Part shown: piece after piece, positions 35,424 through 43,532 of the stretch
Numbering within the stretch: position 1 is the stretch's first letter
Layout of the letters: every line of letters starts with the position of its first letter
From: Franzmannia qiaohouensis
Lineage (GTDB): Bacteria > Pseudomonadota > Gammaproteobacteria > Pseudomonadales > Halomonadaceae
Direction: 5' to 3'
Length of the DNA stretch: 64,000 nucleotides
NCBI RefSeq assembly: GCF_031451695.1
Contig: NZ_JARWAM010000013.1
Span: 1-64,000, forward strand
Position numbers and translations under genes: made by a program
The notes under the pieces: model-generated
What the model saw: the letters and a program-made list of their open reading frames with translations, nothing else
What the model was told of the DNA's origin: nothing
The model's database searches: none

Positions 35424-37045
35424 GGCGTGGCTCCTGGGCGTCGTTGATCGTTATCCAGCGGGGCGAGCTCGGCGCCGGGTTCTCCAAAGTCTTCGTGCAG
35501 CCAGCCGCGCAGGCGGTCCATCCCTGCCGCGCCCTCCGACGGCGGCGGCACGCTGCCCGGCACGAAGCCGCGTTCGAGGAACGGCGCCAGCAGCGCGGCG
35601 TCGCCGCTGATGATATGCACCGGCACGCCGAGGCTGGCGCCCTCGCCGGTGATCAGCGGCGCGGCCTGATGGTCGCCGAGCATGATCAGCAGGGTATTGT
35701 CGTCCACCGCCCGTTCGGCCCAGCGAGCGGTAGCCTTGACCGAGTAGTTGACCGACCAGGCGTAGTGATCACGGATGCGCTCGATATCCTGCCACAGCAC
35801 CTCGGGCGGGTCGCCGGCATGCTCCCAGGGGGCGAACAGGCTGCCGTCAGCGATCAGCTCCCAATCCTCGAGCACCGGCAGGATCGGCGTCCAGGGCGCA
35901 TGACTGGAGATCAGCGCCATCTGGGTAAACAGCGGCGCAGCTTGCGGCCCGCGAATGCGCCGCTGGTAGTAGTCGAGCACGAATTGGTCGGGCATGGTCA
36001 CCCAGTGTAGCGGCGGGCCGGCGTAGTCGATGTCGGCGGCGGCGTAGATGTCGTCGAAACCGTAGGCCTCGCCCTCCGGCCAGAGCATGGTGATGGCCGG
36101 CATCAGCGTCTGGGTTCGCTGGCCGGTGGCGCGGAAATCATCCACCAAAGTGGCCTGTTCGCTGTCGAGCAGCAGCCGGTACCACAGCTGGTTGTCGATC
36201 CATAGCCCGCTCAGCGCGGTGGCATGCGCCAGCCACGACTGGCCGCCGCGAATCGGCGCGTCGAGCACCCCGGACACCACCGAGAGTCCGGCCGCGGCCA
36301 GTCTCTCCTCCATCTCGGCCAGGGTCGGCAGCAAAACATGCGAGTAGCGTGCATCCTCCAGCGCGGCAACGCCGTATGACTCGATAAAGGCCAGGATCAC
36401 ATCGCGCTCCTCGAGCCCCGGCAGCGGCCGGGCCGGGCTCGGCGATTCGGCGAGTCGCTCACTAAAGGCCTGGCGGGCGCGGTGGGTGGCCACCACCTGC
36501 TCGGCCTGGTAGCGCCAGGTATCGATCAGCGGCGTGCGTGCCGCAGGCAGCAGCCGGGTGCCGGCGATCTCCAGCCCGGCAAGCAGCGTGACGCCGGCCA
36601 GCAGCGAGGCCAGCAGCCAGCGCCACGCTCCAACAGGCCGCGCTGCCAAAGCATTCGCCAGCAGCCGCGCCACGCCCCAGGTCACGATCGCGATCAGCAG
36701 CGCGCCGCCGACCATGGCCAGCACGGCGGCGACCTGGCCGAGGTTGCCCTGCAGCAGATGGTAGACGGCGCGCAGCAGCGGCAGGTCAAGGTAGACGTTG
36801 AGCGAGCGCCCCAGCGCCAATTGGGCGGCGGCCTCGCCGAGCCCGGCCAGCACACCGGCCATCACCAGGGCCACCGCCAGCCCGCGCAGCGCAAGGCTCC
36901 AGGCAGCCAGCGGCAGCAGCGTGAACAGCGCCGCCAGCCACCACGCCTCCCAGGCGATCAGTCGCGGCGTGACCTCGGTATACCGCCACCACAGCGGAAT
37001 CAGCACTAGGATGTTGAGTAGCAGGCCGCTGATCAGCCAGCGCAT
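35420..37045 (-). CDS. Membrane-anchored sulfatase-fold enzyme (phosphoglycerol transferase-like)
   Basis: A 541-residue protein with four or five N-terminal membrane segments and a periplasmic alkaline phosphatase/sulfatase-fold domain from about residue 210. Metal-site elements include AFIESYGV and LIMLGDHQAAP. The layout resembles OpgB and LtaS, which transfer phosphoglycerol to periplasmic glucans or make polyglycerol phosphate. ATG 37045 is preferred; an in-frame GTG two codons upstream is also possible after AAGGA. It is divergent from opgG, so decorating periplasmic glucans is an attractive role, not proven here. Confidence 0.8.
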   Translation of the reverse strand: MRWLISGLLLNILVLIPLWWRYTEVTPRLIAWEAWWLAALFTLLPLAAWSLALRGLAVALVMAGVLAGLGEAAAQLALGRSLNVYLDLPLLRAVYHLLQGNLGQVAAVLAMVGGALLIAIVTWGVARLLANALAARPVGAWRWLLASLLAGVTLLAGLEIAGTRLLPAARTPLIDTWRYQAEQVVATHRARQAFSERLAESPSPARPLPGLEERDVILAFIESYGVAALEDARYSHVLLPTLAEMEERLAAAGLSVVSGVLDAPIRGGQSWLAHATALSGLWIDNQLWYRLLLDSEQATLVDDFRATGQRTQTLMPAITMLWPEGEAYGFDDIYAAADIDYAGPPLHWVTMPDQFVLDYYQRRIRGPQAAPLFTQMALISSHAPWTPILPVLEDWELIADGSLFAPWEHAGDPPEVLWQDIERIRDHYAWSVNYSVKATARWAERAVDDNTLLIMLGDHQAAPLITGEGASLGVPVHIISGDAALLAPFLERGFVPGSVPPPSEGAAGMDRLRGWLHEDFGEPGAELAPLDNDQRRPGATP

Positions 37046-37084
37046 GGGCACGAAATCCTTTTTTTATAGGTGGCAGCTGAATAA

Positions 37085-37116
37085 AACATGTACTGTAATT
37101 GAAATATGTACAAGTT
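37085..37116. promoter_or_regulatory. Inverted AACWTGTAC repeat in the opgG / sulfatase-like divergent promoter
   Basis: AACATGTAC (37085-37093) and GTACAAGTT (37108-37116) are inverted arms with one mismatch, in an AT-rich island between the two divergent starts. A similar ATATGTAC sequence occurs in the AT-rich leader near 48920. It may be a regulator site shared by envelope genes. Confidence 0.35.
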
Positions 37117-37158
37117 ATGTCTCGTTTTAATTTCCCTCACCCTGCCAAGGAGACGCCG

Positions 37159-38709
37159 TTGAACCGCATGACACGCACCGCCCTGGGATGCGCCTGCTGG
37201 TGGTTGGCGATGCCCTTGGCCAGCGCCGAGGAGAGCACTCAGCGCCACTTCGAAGCAGTCATCGAACGCGCCGCAGCGCTTGCCGACGAACCGCACGACA
37301 GCAGCCGCGCAACGCTGCCAGCGGCACTGCGCAATCTCGATTATGACACCTATCGCCAGATCCGCTTTCGCGGCGACCAGGCGATCTGGCGCGACGACGG
37401 GCTGTTCTCGGTGCAGCTGTTTCACAGCGGCTTCCTGTTCGATACGCCGGTGACCCTGCATCTGATTGAGGAGGGGGAGAGCCGTCGCCTGGATTTCTCC
37501 AGCGACGACTATAACTACGACGGCGACGCCGAACGCCTGCTCGACGCCGATCTCGAGGGCGCAGGGCACGCCGGCTTCCGGATTCACTACCCCCTCAACC
37601 GCGGCGACTACGCCGATGAGTTCGCGGTATTCCTCGGCGCCAGCTACTTCCGCCTGGTCGGCCGCGACCAGGGCTACGGGCTCTCGGCGCGCGGCCTGGC
37701 CATCGACACCGCAGCGCCGCACGGCGAGGAGTTCCCGGCCTTCCGCGAATTCTGGCTGGTAAAGCCGGATGAGGATGCCACTCAGATGAGCGTGCTGGCG
37801 CTGCTCGACAGCCCGTCGCTTGCCGGTGCCTACCGCTTCGACATCCACCCCGGGCGCGACGTGGAGGTGGAGGTCGACGCCCGGCTGTTCGCCCGTCGCG
37901 ACGTGGCCAAGCTCGGCGTGGCGCCGCTGACCAGCATGTTCACCCACGGCGACACCAGCCCCTACGGCGCCGACGACTTCCGCCCGCGGGTCCACGACTC
38001 CGACGGCCTGGCGATGCGCACCGCCGCCGGCGAGTGGATCTGGCGGCCGCTCTCCAATCCGCGCCGGCTGCGCATCTCGGGGCTGCAGGACGAGTCCCCG
38101 GGGGGCTTCGGACTGGTACAGCGCGAGCGTGACTTCGACGCCTACCTGGATATGGAAGCACGCTACGAGCGACGCCCCAGCCAGTGGGTCGAGGCGCTGG
38201 GCGGCGACTGGGGGCGCGGCAGCGTCGAACTGGTGGAGATTCCTACCGACACCGAGACCAACGACAACATCGTCGCCTACTGGGTACCCGAGCAGCCGCT
38301 CAACGCCGGCGAGTCGCGGCGCTTTCACTACCGCACCCAGACCTTCGGCGCGCGCCTCGACGAACAGCGCCAGGCCAGCGTGATACGTACACGCAGCGGC
38401 TGGGCGGCGATCCCCGGGCAGAGCGACCCGCCGCCGCGCAGCCGGCGCCAGTTCATCGTCGACTTCCACGGCGGCGAGCTGTCCGGCCTGGATGCCAGCC
38501 AGCCGGTAGAGGCCGAGCTCTCGACCCTTCAGGGTGATATCCACCAAGTACAGGTCCAGCGCCTGCCCGACGGCGAGACCTGGCGCGCCAGCTTCCGCGT
38601 CCAGCCCCAGGGCCGCCAGCCGGCGGACATGCGCCTCTTCCTGAGCCTGCGCGGCTCGCCGATCAGCGAAACCTGGAGCTATGTCTGGTACCCCGATGAG
38701 CTACGCTGA
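37159..38709 (+). CDS. opgG: Periplasmic glucan biosynthesis protein OpgG
   Basis: A 516-residue periplasmic protein needed for osmoregulated periplasmic glucan synthesis. A signal peptide occupies the first 24 residues (ending ASAEE). The beta-sandwich catalytic-like domain contains ASYFRLVGRDQGYGLSARGL, a family hallmark, and the C-terminal immunoglobulin-like domain follows. TTG 37159 is chosen because AAGGAG lies six bases upstream; the ATG three codons later has poor spacing, and the longer upstream frame would spoil the signal peptide. opgH overlaps its end by 14 bases. Confidence 0.93.
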   Translation: MNRMTRTALGCACWWLAMPLASAEESTQRHFEAVIERAAALADEPHDSSRATLPAALRNLDYDTYRQIRFRGDQAIWRDDGLFSVQLFHSGFLFDTPVTLHLIEEGESRRLDFSSDDYNYDGDAERLLDADLEGAGHAGFRIHYPLNRGDYADEFAVFLGASYFRLVGRDQGYGLSARGLAIDTAAPHGEEFPAFREFWLVKPDEDATQMSVLALLDSPSLAGAYRFDIHPGRDVEVEVDARLFARRDVAKLGVAPLTSMFTHGDTSPYGADDFRPRVHDSDGLAMRTAAGEWIWRPLSNPRRLRISGLQDESPGGFGLVQRERDFDAYLDMEARYERRPSQWVEALGGDWGRGSVELVEIPTDTETNDNIVAYWVPEQPLNAGESRRFHYRTQTFGARLDEQRQASVIRTRSGWAAIPGQSDPPPRSRRQFIVDFHGGELSGLDASQPVEAELSTLQGDIHQVQVQRLPDGETWRASFRVQPQGRQPADMRLFLSLRGSPISETWSYVWYPDELR

Positions 38710-40606
38710 CCCGGCGCCGCGCCAGCCCTTGCTGTGGCTGCGCAGGCTGGCCCTGGCCGTATTGGTACTGGCCAGCACCGCGCTGGGCGTGGCGACCATG
38801 TTCCGTATCCTCTACGACGGCGGCCTGGGCATATTGCAAGCCGCGGTGCTGGGGCTGTTCGCGATCACCTTCGGCTGGATCGCACTGGCCTTCTGGACCG
38901 CCCTGATCGGTTTCGTGATCAGCCTCGCGCGTCGCGATCCGCTGACCCTGGCACGCCAGGCCCCGCCGGCAACAGCAGCGCTGGCCTCGCGCACTGCGCT
39001 GGTCATGCCGATCTACAACGAGGATCCGGCACGCGCCCTGGGCGGCCTCGAGGCGACCTGCCATGACCTGCTGGCCAGTACCGACCAGGACCTCCACGAC
39101 CGCGTCGAAGCCTTCGTGCTCAGCGACACCCGCGACGACGCCATCGCCGCCGACGAACGCCGCCATGTCGCCGCGCTGCGCCAGCGCCTGGCCGGTCGGC
39201 TTGCGCTCCACTACCGGCGCCGCGCCGATAACGCTGGCCGCAAGGCCGGCAACCTGGCCGAGTTCTGCCGCCGCTGGGGGCGCCGCTATGACTACCTGGT
39301 GGTGCTCGACGCCGACAGCGTGATGGGCGGCCCTGGCCTGCTGCAGATGATCAGTACCATGCAGCGCGAGCCCGAGCTCGGCCTGCTGCAGACGGTGCCG
39401 ATCCCGATCCGCCAGCACACCCTGTTCGGCCGCTTCACCCAGTTCGCCGCGGCGCTCTACAGCCCCATGCTGGCCGCCGGCCAGGCCTTCTGGCAGGGCG
39501 ACTGCGCCAACTACTGGGGCCACAATGCGATCCTCCGCACTCGCGCCTTCATGGCCCACTGCGGCCTGCCACGGCTGTCCGGACGCCCGCCGCTGGGCGG
39601 CGAGATCCTCAGCCACGACTTCGTCGAGGCCGCGCTACTGCGCCGCGACGGCTGGCGGGTGCGCCTCGACGTGGGCATCCAGGCGAGCTTCGAGGAGCTG
39701 CCCGGCAACCTGCTCGACTATGCCCGCCGCGACCGTCGCTGGACCCAGGGCAACCTCCAGCACCTGCGCCTGCTGTTCGCCAGTGGCCTGCACCCGATCA
39801 GCCGCCTGCATTTCGCCATGGGCGCACTGGCCTACCTCTCCTCGCTGCTGTGGGTACTGATGCTGGGGCTGAGCAGCGCCGATGCCATGCTCAACGCCTT
39901 GAGCCGCGAGCGCTTCTTCAGCGACACCTACCAGCTGTTCCCCGACTGGCCGCTGGACACCAGCGCCATGGTCATGCCGCTGCTGGCGCTGACCGCCGCC
40001 ATGCTGCTGCTGCCCAAGCTGTTCGGCCTGCTGCTGGCACTCTGGCAAAACCCGGCGGCGTTCGGCGGCCGCTGGCGGCTGAGCGCCAGTGCGCTGCTGG
40101 AAATGCTCCATGCGATCCTCATCGCACCGCTGATGATGGCCTTCCACAGCGCCTTCGTGATCGGCATTCTGGTCGGTAGCAGCGTCGGCTGGGACCCGCA
40201 GACCCGCGAGGGCCGGCCGGTGGCATGGCGCCAGGCACTCGCCCATACCCGTGCCGCGACGCTGCTCGGCGGCGCCTGGGCGCTGGCCATGTACCAGTTC
40301 ACGCCGAGCTTCTTCTGGTGGCTGACGCCGGTGTGGGCGGGCCTGATCAGCGCCCCGCTGCTGGTGCGCCTGTCAGGCAGCCAGCGCCTCGGCAACGGAC
40401 TGGCGCGAGCTGGGCTATTGGCGGTACCCAGCGACGTGCAGCCCGCCGCGGTACTGACGCGGCTCGACGCGCCCCTATCGCTCCCCACCCCCGCTGAAGC
40501 CGCCGGCGTGCCGCCCGAGCAGCCAGGCGACATGCCCCTCCAGCACCTGGGCTGGCGCCGCCAGCGACCAGCACGTCACCGACCACCGCTCAAGGAACCA
40601 CACTGA
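38696..40606 (+). CDS. opgH: Glucan glucosyltransferase OpgH, short form
   Basis: A 636-residue inner-membrane GT2 glucosyltransferase that polymerises glucose from UDP-glucose and passes it to the periplasm. The GT2 core shows ALVMPIYNEDP, LDADSVMGGPGL (DxD) and RRDRRWTQGNLQH (the QxxRW-type site). About six to eight membrane segments surround it. E. coli OpgH is 847 residues. The missing part includes its roughly 130-residue cytoplasmic N-terminus that binds FtsZ. The start overlaps opgG, so the genes are translationally coupled. Confidence 0.93.
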   Translation: MSYADPAPRQPLLWLRRLALAVLVLASTALGVATMFRILYDGGLGILQAAVLGLFAITFGWIALAFWTALIGFVISLARRDPLTLARQAPPATAALASRTALVMPIYNEDPARALGGLEATCHDLLASTDQDLHDRVEAFVLSDTRDDAIAADERRHVAALRQRLAGRLALHYRRRADNAGRKAGNLAEFCRRWGRRYDYLVVLDADSVMGGPGLLQMISTMQREPELGLLQTVPIPIRQHTLFGRFTQFAAALYSPMLAAGQAFWQGDCANYWGHNAILRTRAFMAHCGLPRLSGRPPLGGEILSHDFVEAALLRRDGWRVRLDVGIQASFEELPGNLLDYARRDRRWTQGNLQHLRLLFASGLHPISRLHFAMGALAYLSSLLWVLMLGLSSADAMLNALSRERFFSDTYQLFPDWPLDTSAMVMPLLALTAAMLLLPKLFGLLLALWQNPAAFGGRWRLSASALLEMLHAILIAPLMMAFHSAFVIGILVGSSVGWDPQTREGRPVAWRQALAHTRAATLLGGAWALAMYQFTPSFFWWLTPVWAGLISAPLLVRLSGSQRLGNGLARAGLLAVPSDVQPAAVLTRLDAPLSLPTPAEAAGVPPEQPGDMPLQHLGWRRQRPARHRPPLKEPH

Positions 40607-41409
40607 TGCCCCACGCCATCGCCTCTCCTCCAGCGCTGCTGGAGCGCGCCAAGGCCGCTATGGGCCTGGCTCGCTCACTGGTGGTGTACTGGCGCCCGGG
40701 GCGCCAGCGCGGCCTGCAGCGACTCTACGGAGAGTTCCTGGCCCCCGGCGACCTGGCGTTCGATATCGGCGCCCATCTCGGCGATCGCACCGCCGCCTTC
40801 CAGGCGCTGGGCGCCGAGGTGGTGGCGCTGGAGCCGCAGCCGGGGTTGTTTCGCTGGCTGGTACGCCTGATGGGCGAGCGCCGCGGCCTGGTGCTGATGC
40901 CGCTGGCCGCCGGCCCCGAGGAGGGCGAGGCCGAGATCGCCATCAGCGTCGCCAATCCCAGCGTCTCGACCCTGGCGCGCCACTGGCGCGAACGCATCGG
41001 CCGCGACAACCCCGGCTTTCGCCAGGTACGCTGGGAGCGCCGAGTGACGGTGACGGTGACCACCCTCGACGCCCTGATCGCGCGCTTCGGCGTGCCGCGC
41101 TTCATCAAGGTCGATGTCGAGGGCTTCGAAGCCGACGTGCTGGCCGGCCTCAGCCAGCCGGTAGAGGCGCTATCGGTGGAGTTCGTGGCCGGCGCGCTGG
41201 ACGTTGCCGAGGCCTGCGTGGCACGCCTCGAGGCGCTCGGCGACTACCGTTTCAACGCCATCCAGGGCGAGCGCCGGGCGTTCCTCTGGGGCGAGTGGCG
41301 CAGCCCCGCGCAGATACGTGCCTGGCTCGCAGATGGCGCCGACGGCCTGGCCTCCGGCGATCTGTATGCCCGTCGACAGCCCAGCCCTATCTCCGGAGAG
41401 ACGCCATGA
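40606..41409 (+). CDS. FkbM-family methyltransferase
   Basis: A 267-residue SAM-dependent methyltransferase of the FkbM type, which usually methylates sugar hydroxyls. Motif I is LAFDIGAHLGDRTAAF, followed by VVALEPQPGLF. The family block FIKVDVEGFEADVLAGL is intact. It overlaps opgH by one base and the next gene by four, so it is part of the opgGH transcript. O-methylation of periplasmic glucan is a reasonable but unproven idea. Confidence 0.88.
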   Translation: MPHAIASPPALLERAKAAMGLARSLVVYWRPGRQRGLQRLYGEFLAPGDLAFDIGAHLGDRTAAFQALGAEVVALEPQPGLFRWLVRLMGERRGLVLMPLAAGPEEGEAEIAISVANPSVSTLARHWRERIGRDNPGFRQVRWERRVTVTVTTLDALIARFGVPRFIKVDVEGFEADVLAGLSQPVEALSVEFVAGALDVAEACVARLEALGDYRFNAIQGERRAFLWGEWRSPAQIRAWLADGADGLASGDLYARRQPSPISGETP

Positions 41410-42224
41410 CCACCCTCTGCCACTGGGCCGACCTGACCAGCGCGGGCCTCCGTGCACTGGCCGCCGAGGATCCGGTGGCGATCCTGGTGCTGGGTGCCAT
41501 CGAGCAGCACGGCCACCACCTGCCGCTCTCCACCGACCTCGATATCGGGCTGGGCCTGCAGCAGGCCACCCTCGACGCCCTTGCACGGCGCCCCGCCGAG
41601 ACAGGCGCTGAGCGTCACGTGGTATGTCTGCCGCCGCTGGCGGTGGGCGCCAGCGAAGAGCACGCCAGCTACCCCGGCACCCTGAGCCTGCCGCCGGCCT
41701 TGGCCATCGCCACCCTGGAGGCCTACGGCGACAGCCTGGCCCGGGCCGGCATTCGCCGCCTGCTACTGCTCAACAGCCACGGCGGTAACAAGGCGGTAAT
41801 GGACCTCGCCGCACTGGCCCTGCGCCGCCGCCACGCCATGCTGGTGGTCAAGGCCACCTATACCCGACTGGCGCCGCCGCCCAGCGACTGGCTGCCCGCC
41901 GAGGAACTGCGTCACGGCCTCCACGGCGGGGCCCTGGAAACCGCCATGATGCTGCATCTGGCGCCGCACAAGGTGACGCAGGCGGCAGCCGCTCACCCGC
42001 CGGCGAGCAGCGAAACCCTGGCCGCTGCGGGCAAGGTGGTGGGTCCCGAGGGCGAGGCGGCCTTCGCCTGGCTGGCCGAGGACCTGCACGCTGATGGCGT
42101 CGCCGGCAACGCCACCCTGGCCGACGCCGCGCTGGGCGAGCGGCTGGTGGCGCACTACGCCGAACGGCTGGCCGAGGTGGTGATCGAGACCCAGACGCTA
42201 TCGCTACCCGGCTGGGCGCAGTAA
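41406..42224 (+). CDS. Creatininase-family amidohydrolase
   Basis: A 272-residue metal-dependent amidohydrolase of the creatininase fold. Ligand motifs are LGAIEQHGHHLPLSTD (Glu and His residues with a second-shell Asp), LLLNSHGGNKAV, and HGGALETAMML. The family includes creatininase, FAPy deformylase-like ArfB/RedE, and MftE, so substrates vary widely. Its RibD/RibA-like neighbours downstream make a formamidopyrimidine substrate worth considering, since ArfB acts on a GTP cyclohydrolase product, but it is cotranscribed with opgGH. Confidence 0.88.
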   Translation: MTTLCHWADLTSAGLRALAAEDPVAILVLGAIEQHGHHLPLSTDLDIGLGLQQATLDALARRPAETGAERHVVCLPPLAVGASEEHASYPGTLSLPPALAIATLEAYGDSLARAGIRRLLLLNSHGGNKAVMDLAALALRRRHAMLVVKATYTRLAPPPSDWLPAEELRHGLHGGALETAMMLHLAPHKVTQAAAAHPPASSETLAAAGKVVGPEGEAAFAWLAEDLHADGVAGNATLADAALGERLVAHYAERLAEVVIETQTLSLPGWAQ

Positions 42225-42247
42225 GGGCTAACGCGACAACGAAGACC

Positions 42248-42339
42248 GGGGAAAGGCCGAAGAGGAGGTTTCGATGCCATGGATGGCATCGGTAGCGCCC
42301 AAGGATGGTTTACAGCGCCTCCTCGCAGGGCTTTCGCCC
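42248..42339. repeat. Structured intergenic repeat, copy A
   Basis: This shares sequence and predicted fold with copies near 49794 and 50856. Apical hairpin: CGATGCCAT (42272-42280) with ATGGCATCG (42283-42291). Inner stem: GAGGAGG (42262-42268) with CCTCCTC (42318-42324). Outer stem: GAAAG (42251-42255) with CTTTC (42331-42335). The unpaired conserved strand GTAGCGCCCAAGGATGGTTT lies between hairpin and inner stem. It fills the gap between the convergent creatininase and ribA genes, so it may also serve as a terminator. Confidence 0.72.
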
Positions 42340-42378
42340 AGTCCCATAGCTATATGCAACAGGACTGAGGAGCCAAGA

Positions 42379-43515
42379 CTACTTACAGGCCGAGGAGCGT
42401 GACGCATCGGCCTGCAGCACATCGTCCAGCAGGTGGCCAGAGCGCTCGGCCTTGGCACTCAGGTAGCGGCGATTGTGATCGGTGAGCCGGCCATACAGCG
42501 CCTGGCGCTCCACCACCTCGATGCCGCCGGCCTCCAGCGATGCGATCTTCAACGGATTATTGGTCAACAGCTGGACGCGCTGGATGTGTAGCGCAGCGAG
42601 CATGTCCACCGCCGCGCGGTAGTGCCGCTCGTCGTCGCCGAATCCCAGCACCTGGTCGGCGTCCACGGTGTCCAGGCCACCATCCTGCAGGGTGTAGGCA
42701 CGCAGCTTGTTGGCCAGGCCGATACCGCGCCCCTCCTGGGCCAGATAAAGCAGTACCCCGCCGCCCATCGACTCGATGTCGGCCACCGCGTTGCGCAGCT
42801 GCTCGCCGCAGTCGCAGCGCAGACTGCCGAACAGATCGCCGGTCAGGCACGCCGAGTGCAGGCGCAGCGGCACTGCCGGCTGCCAGTCGCCGGGCTCACC
42901 GATCACCACCGCGACGTGCTCACGCAGCCCATCCGGCTCACGAAACAGGATGAAACGGCTCTCGGTGGCCTCGGCCAGTGGAATCCGCGCCTCGCTGACA
43001 CGCTTGAGCAGGCCCGCCGCGCTGTCGAAGCAGCCCAGCGCCGCCTCGGCCTCGACGCTCAGCCACTCGCCGGCATCGATACGCGCCTGGGCGGCACTGC
43101 GCGCCGCGCCGGTCAGCTTGAGGGTGAGCGCTGCGGGAATCAGCAGCGCGCGGCGCATCAGCGCCAGGGCACCGCGCTCCCCGGCATCCGCCGGCTCGGC
43201 CAGTGCCGCCACCCGCGGCTCGGCCTGGGCGCCGAACGCCAGGCGCTCCAGGCGCGCCAGGTCCAGCGGACCGCAGCCGCTCAGCGGCAGTCGCAGCACC
43301 TCGGCCTGATGGGCGTCAGGCTCGGCGCCGAGTACCGCCAGACGATGCCGACTGACCACCAGCGCTGCCTCCGCCTGTAGCTCCTCCAGACGGCTCGCCT
43401 GCAGCCCTTCCAGCGGCTGAATCAGCGTCGCCGTGTCGGCGTCCTGCAGTACCACTGGTACGCCGCGGCGAAGATCGAAGATAGCGCGCTCGACGTGATG
43501 TCCTGTACGTGGCAT
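42379..43515 (-). CDS. ribA: GTP cyclohydrolase II with N-terminal extension
   Basis: A 378-residue protein. The C-terminal 200 residues are a complete RibA domain: zinc cysteines in CLTGDLFGSLRCDCGEQL, then QEGRGIGL and TNNPLKIASLEAGGI. It converts GTP to the diaminopyrimidine that starts riboflavin synthesis. The N-terminal 170 residues (VERAIFDLRRGVPVVLQ at the start) resemble the extension found in alphaproteobacterial long RibA proteins and are not an active RibB. ATG 43515 follows AAGGAGG. No FMN riboswitch is seen upstream. It is divergent from the RibD-like gene. Confidence 0.88.
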   Translation of the reverse strand: MPRTGHHVERAIFDLRRGVPVVLQDADTATLIQPLEGLQASRLEELQAEAALVVSRHRLAVLGAEPDAHQAEVLRLPLSGCGPLDLARLERLAFGAQAEPRVAALAEPADAGERGALALMRRALLIPAALTLKLTGAARSAAQARIDAGEWLSVEAEAALGCFDSAAGLLKRVSEARIPLAEATESRFILFREPDGLREHVAVVIGEPGDWQPAVPLRLHSACLTGDLFGSLRCDCGEQLRNAVADIESMGGGVLLYLAQEGRGIGLANKLRAYTLQDGGLDTVDADQVLGFGDDERHYRAAVDMLAALHIQRVQLLTNNPLKIASLEAGGIEVVERQALYGRLTDHNRRYLSAKAERSGHLLDDVLQADASRSSACK

Positions 43516-43532
43516 GTAGCCTCCTTGTCGCC

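Noticed and set aside
33966..35447. 493-codon plus-strand frame opposite manC
   Set aside because: Antisense of a well-supported ManC; composition is that of a reversed gene.
37033..38547. 504-codon minus-strand frame opposite opgG
   Set aside because: Antisense of OpgG and overlaps the divergent promoter; no recognisable protein features.
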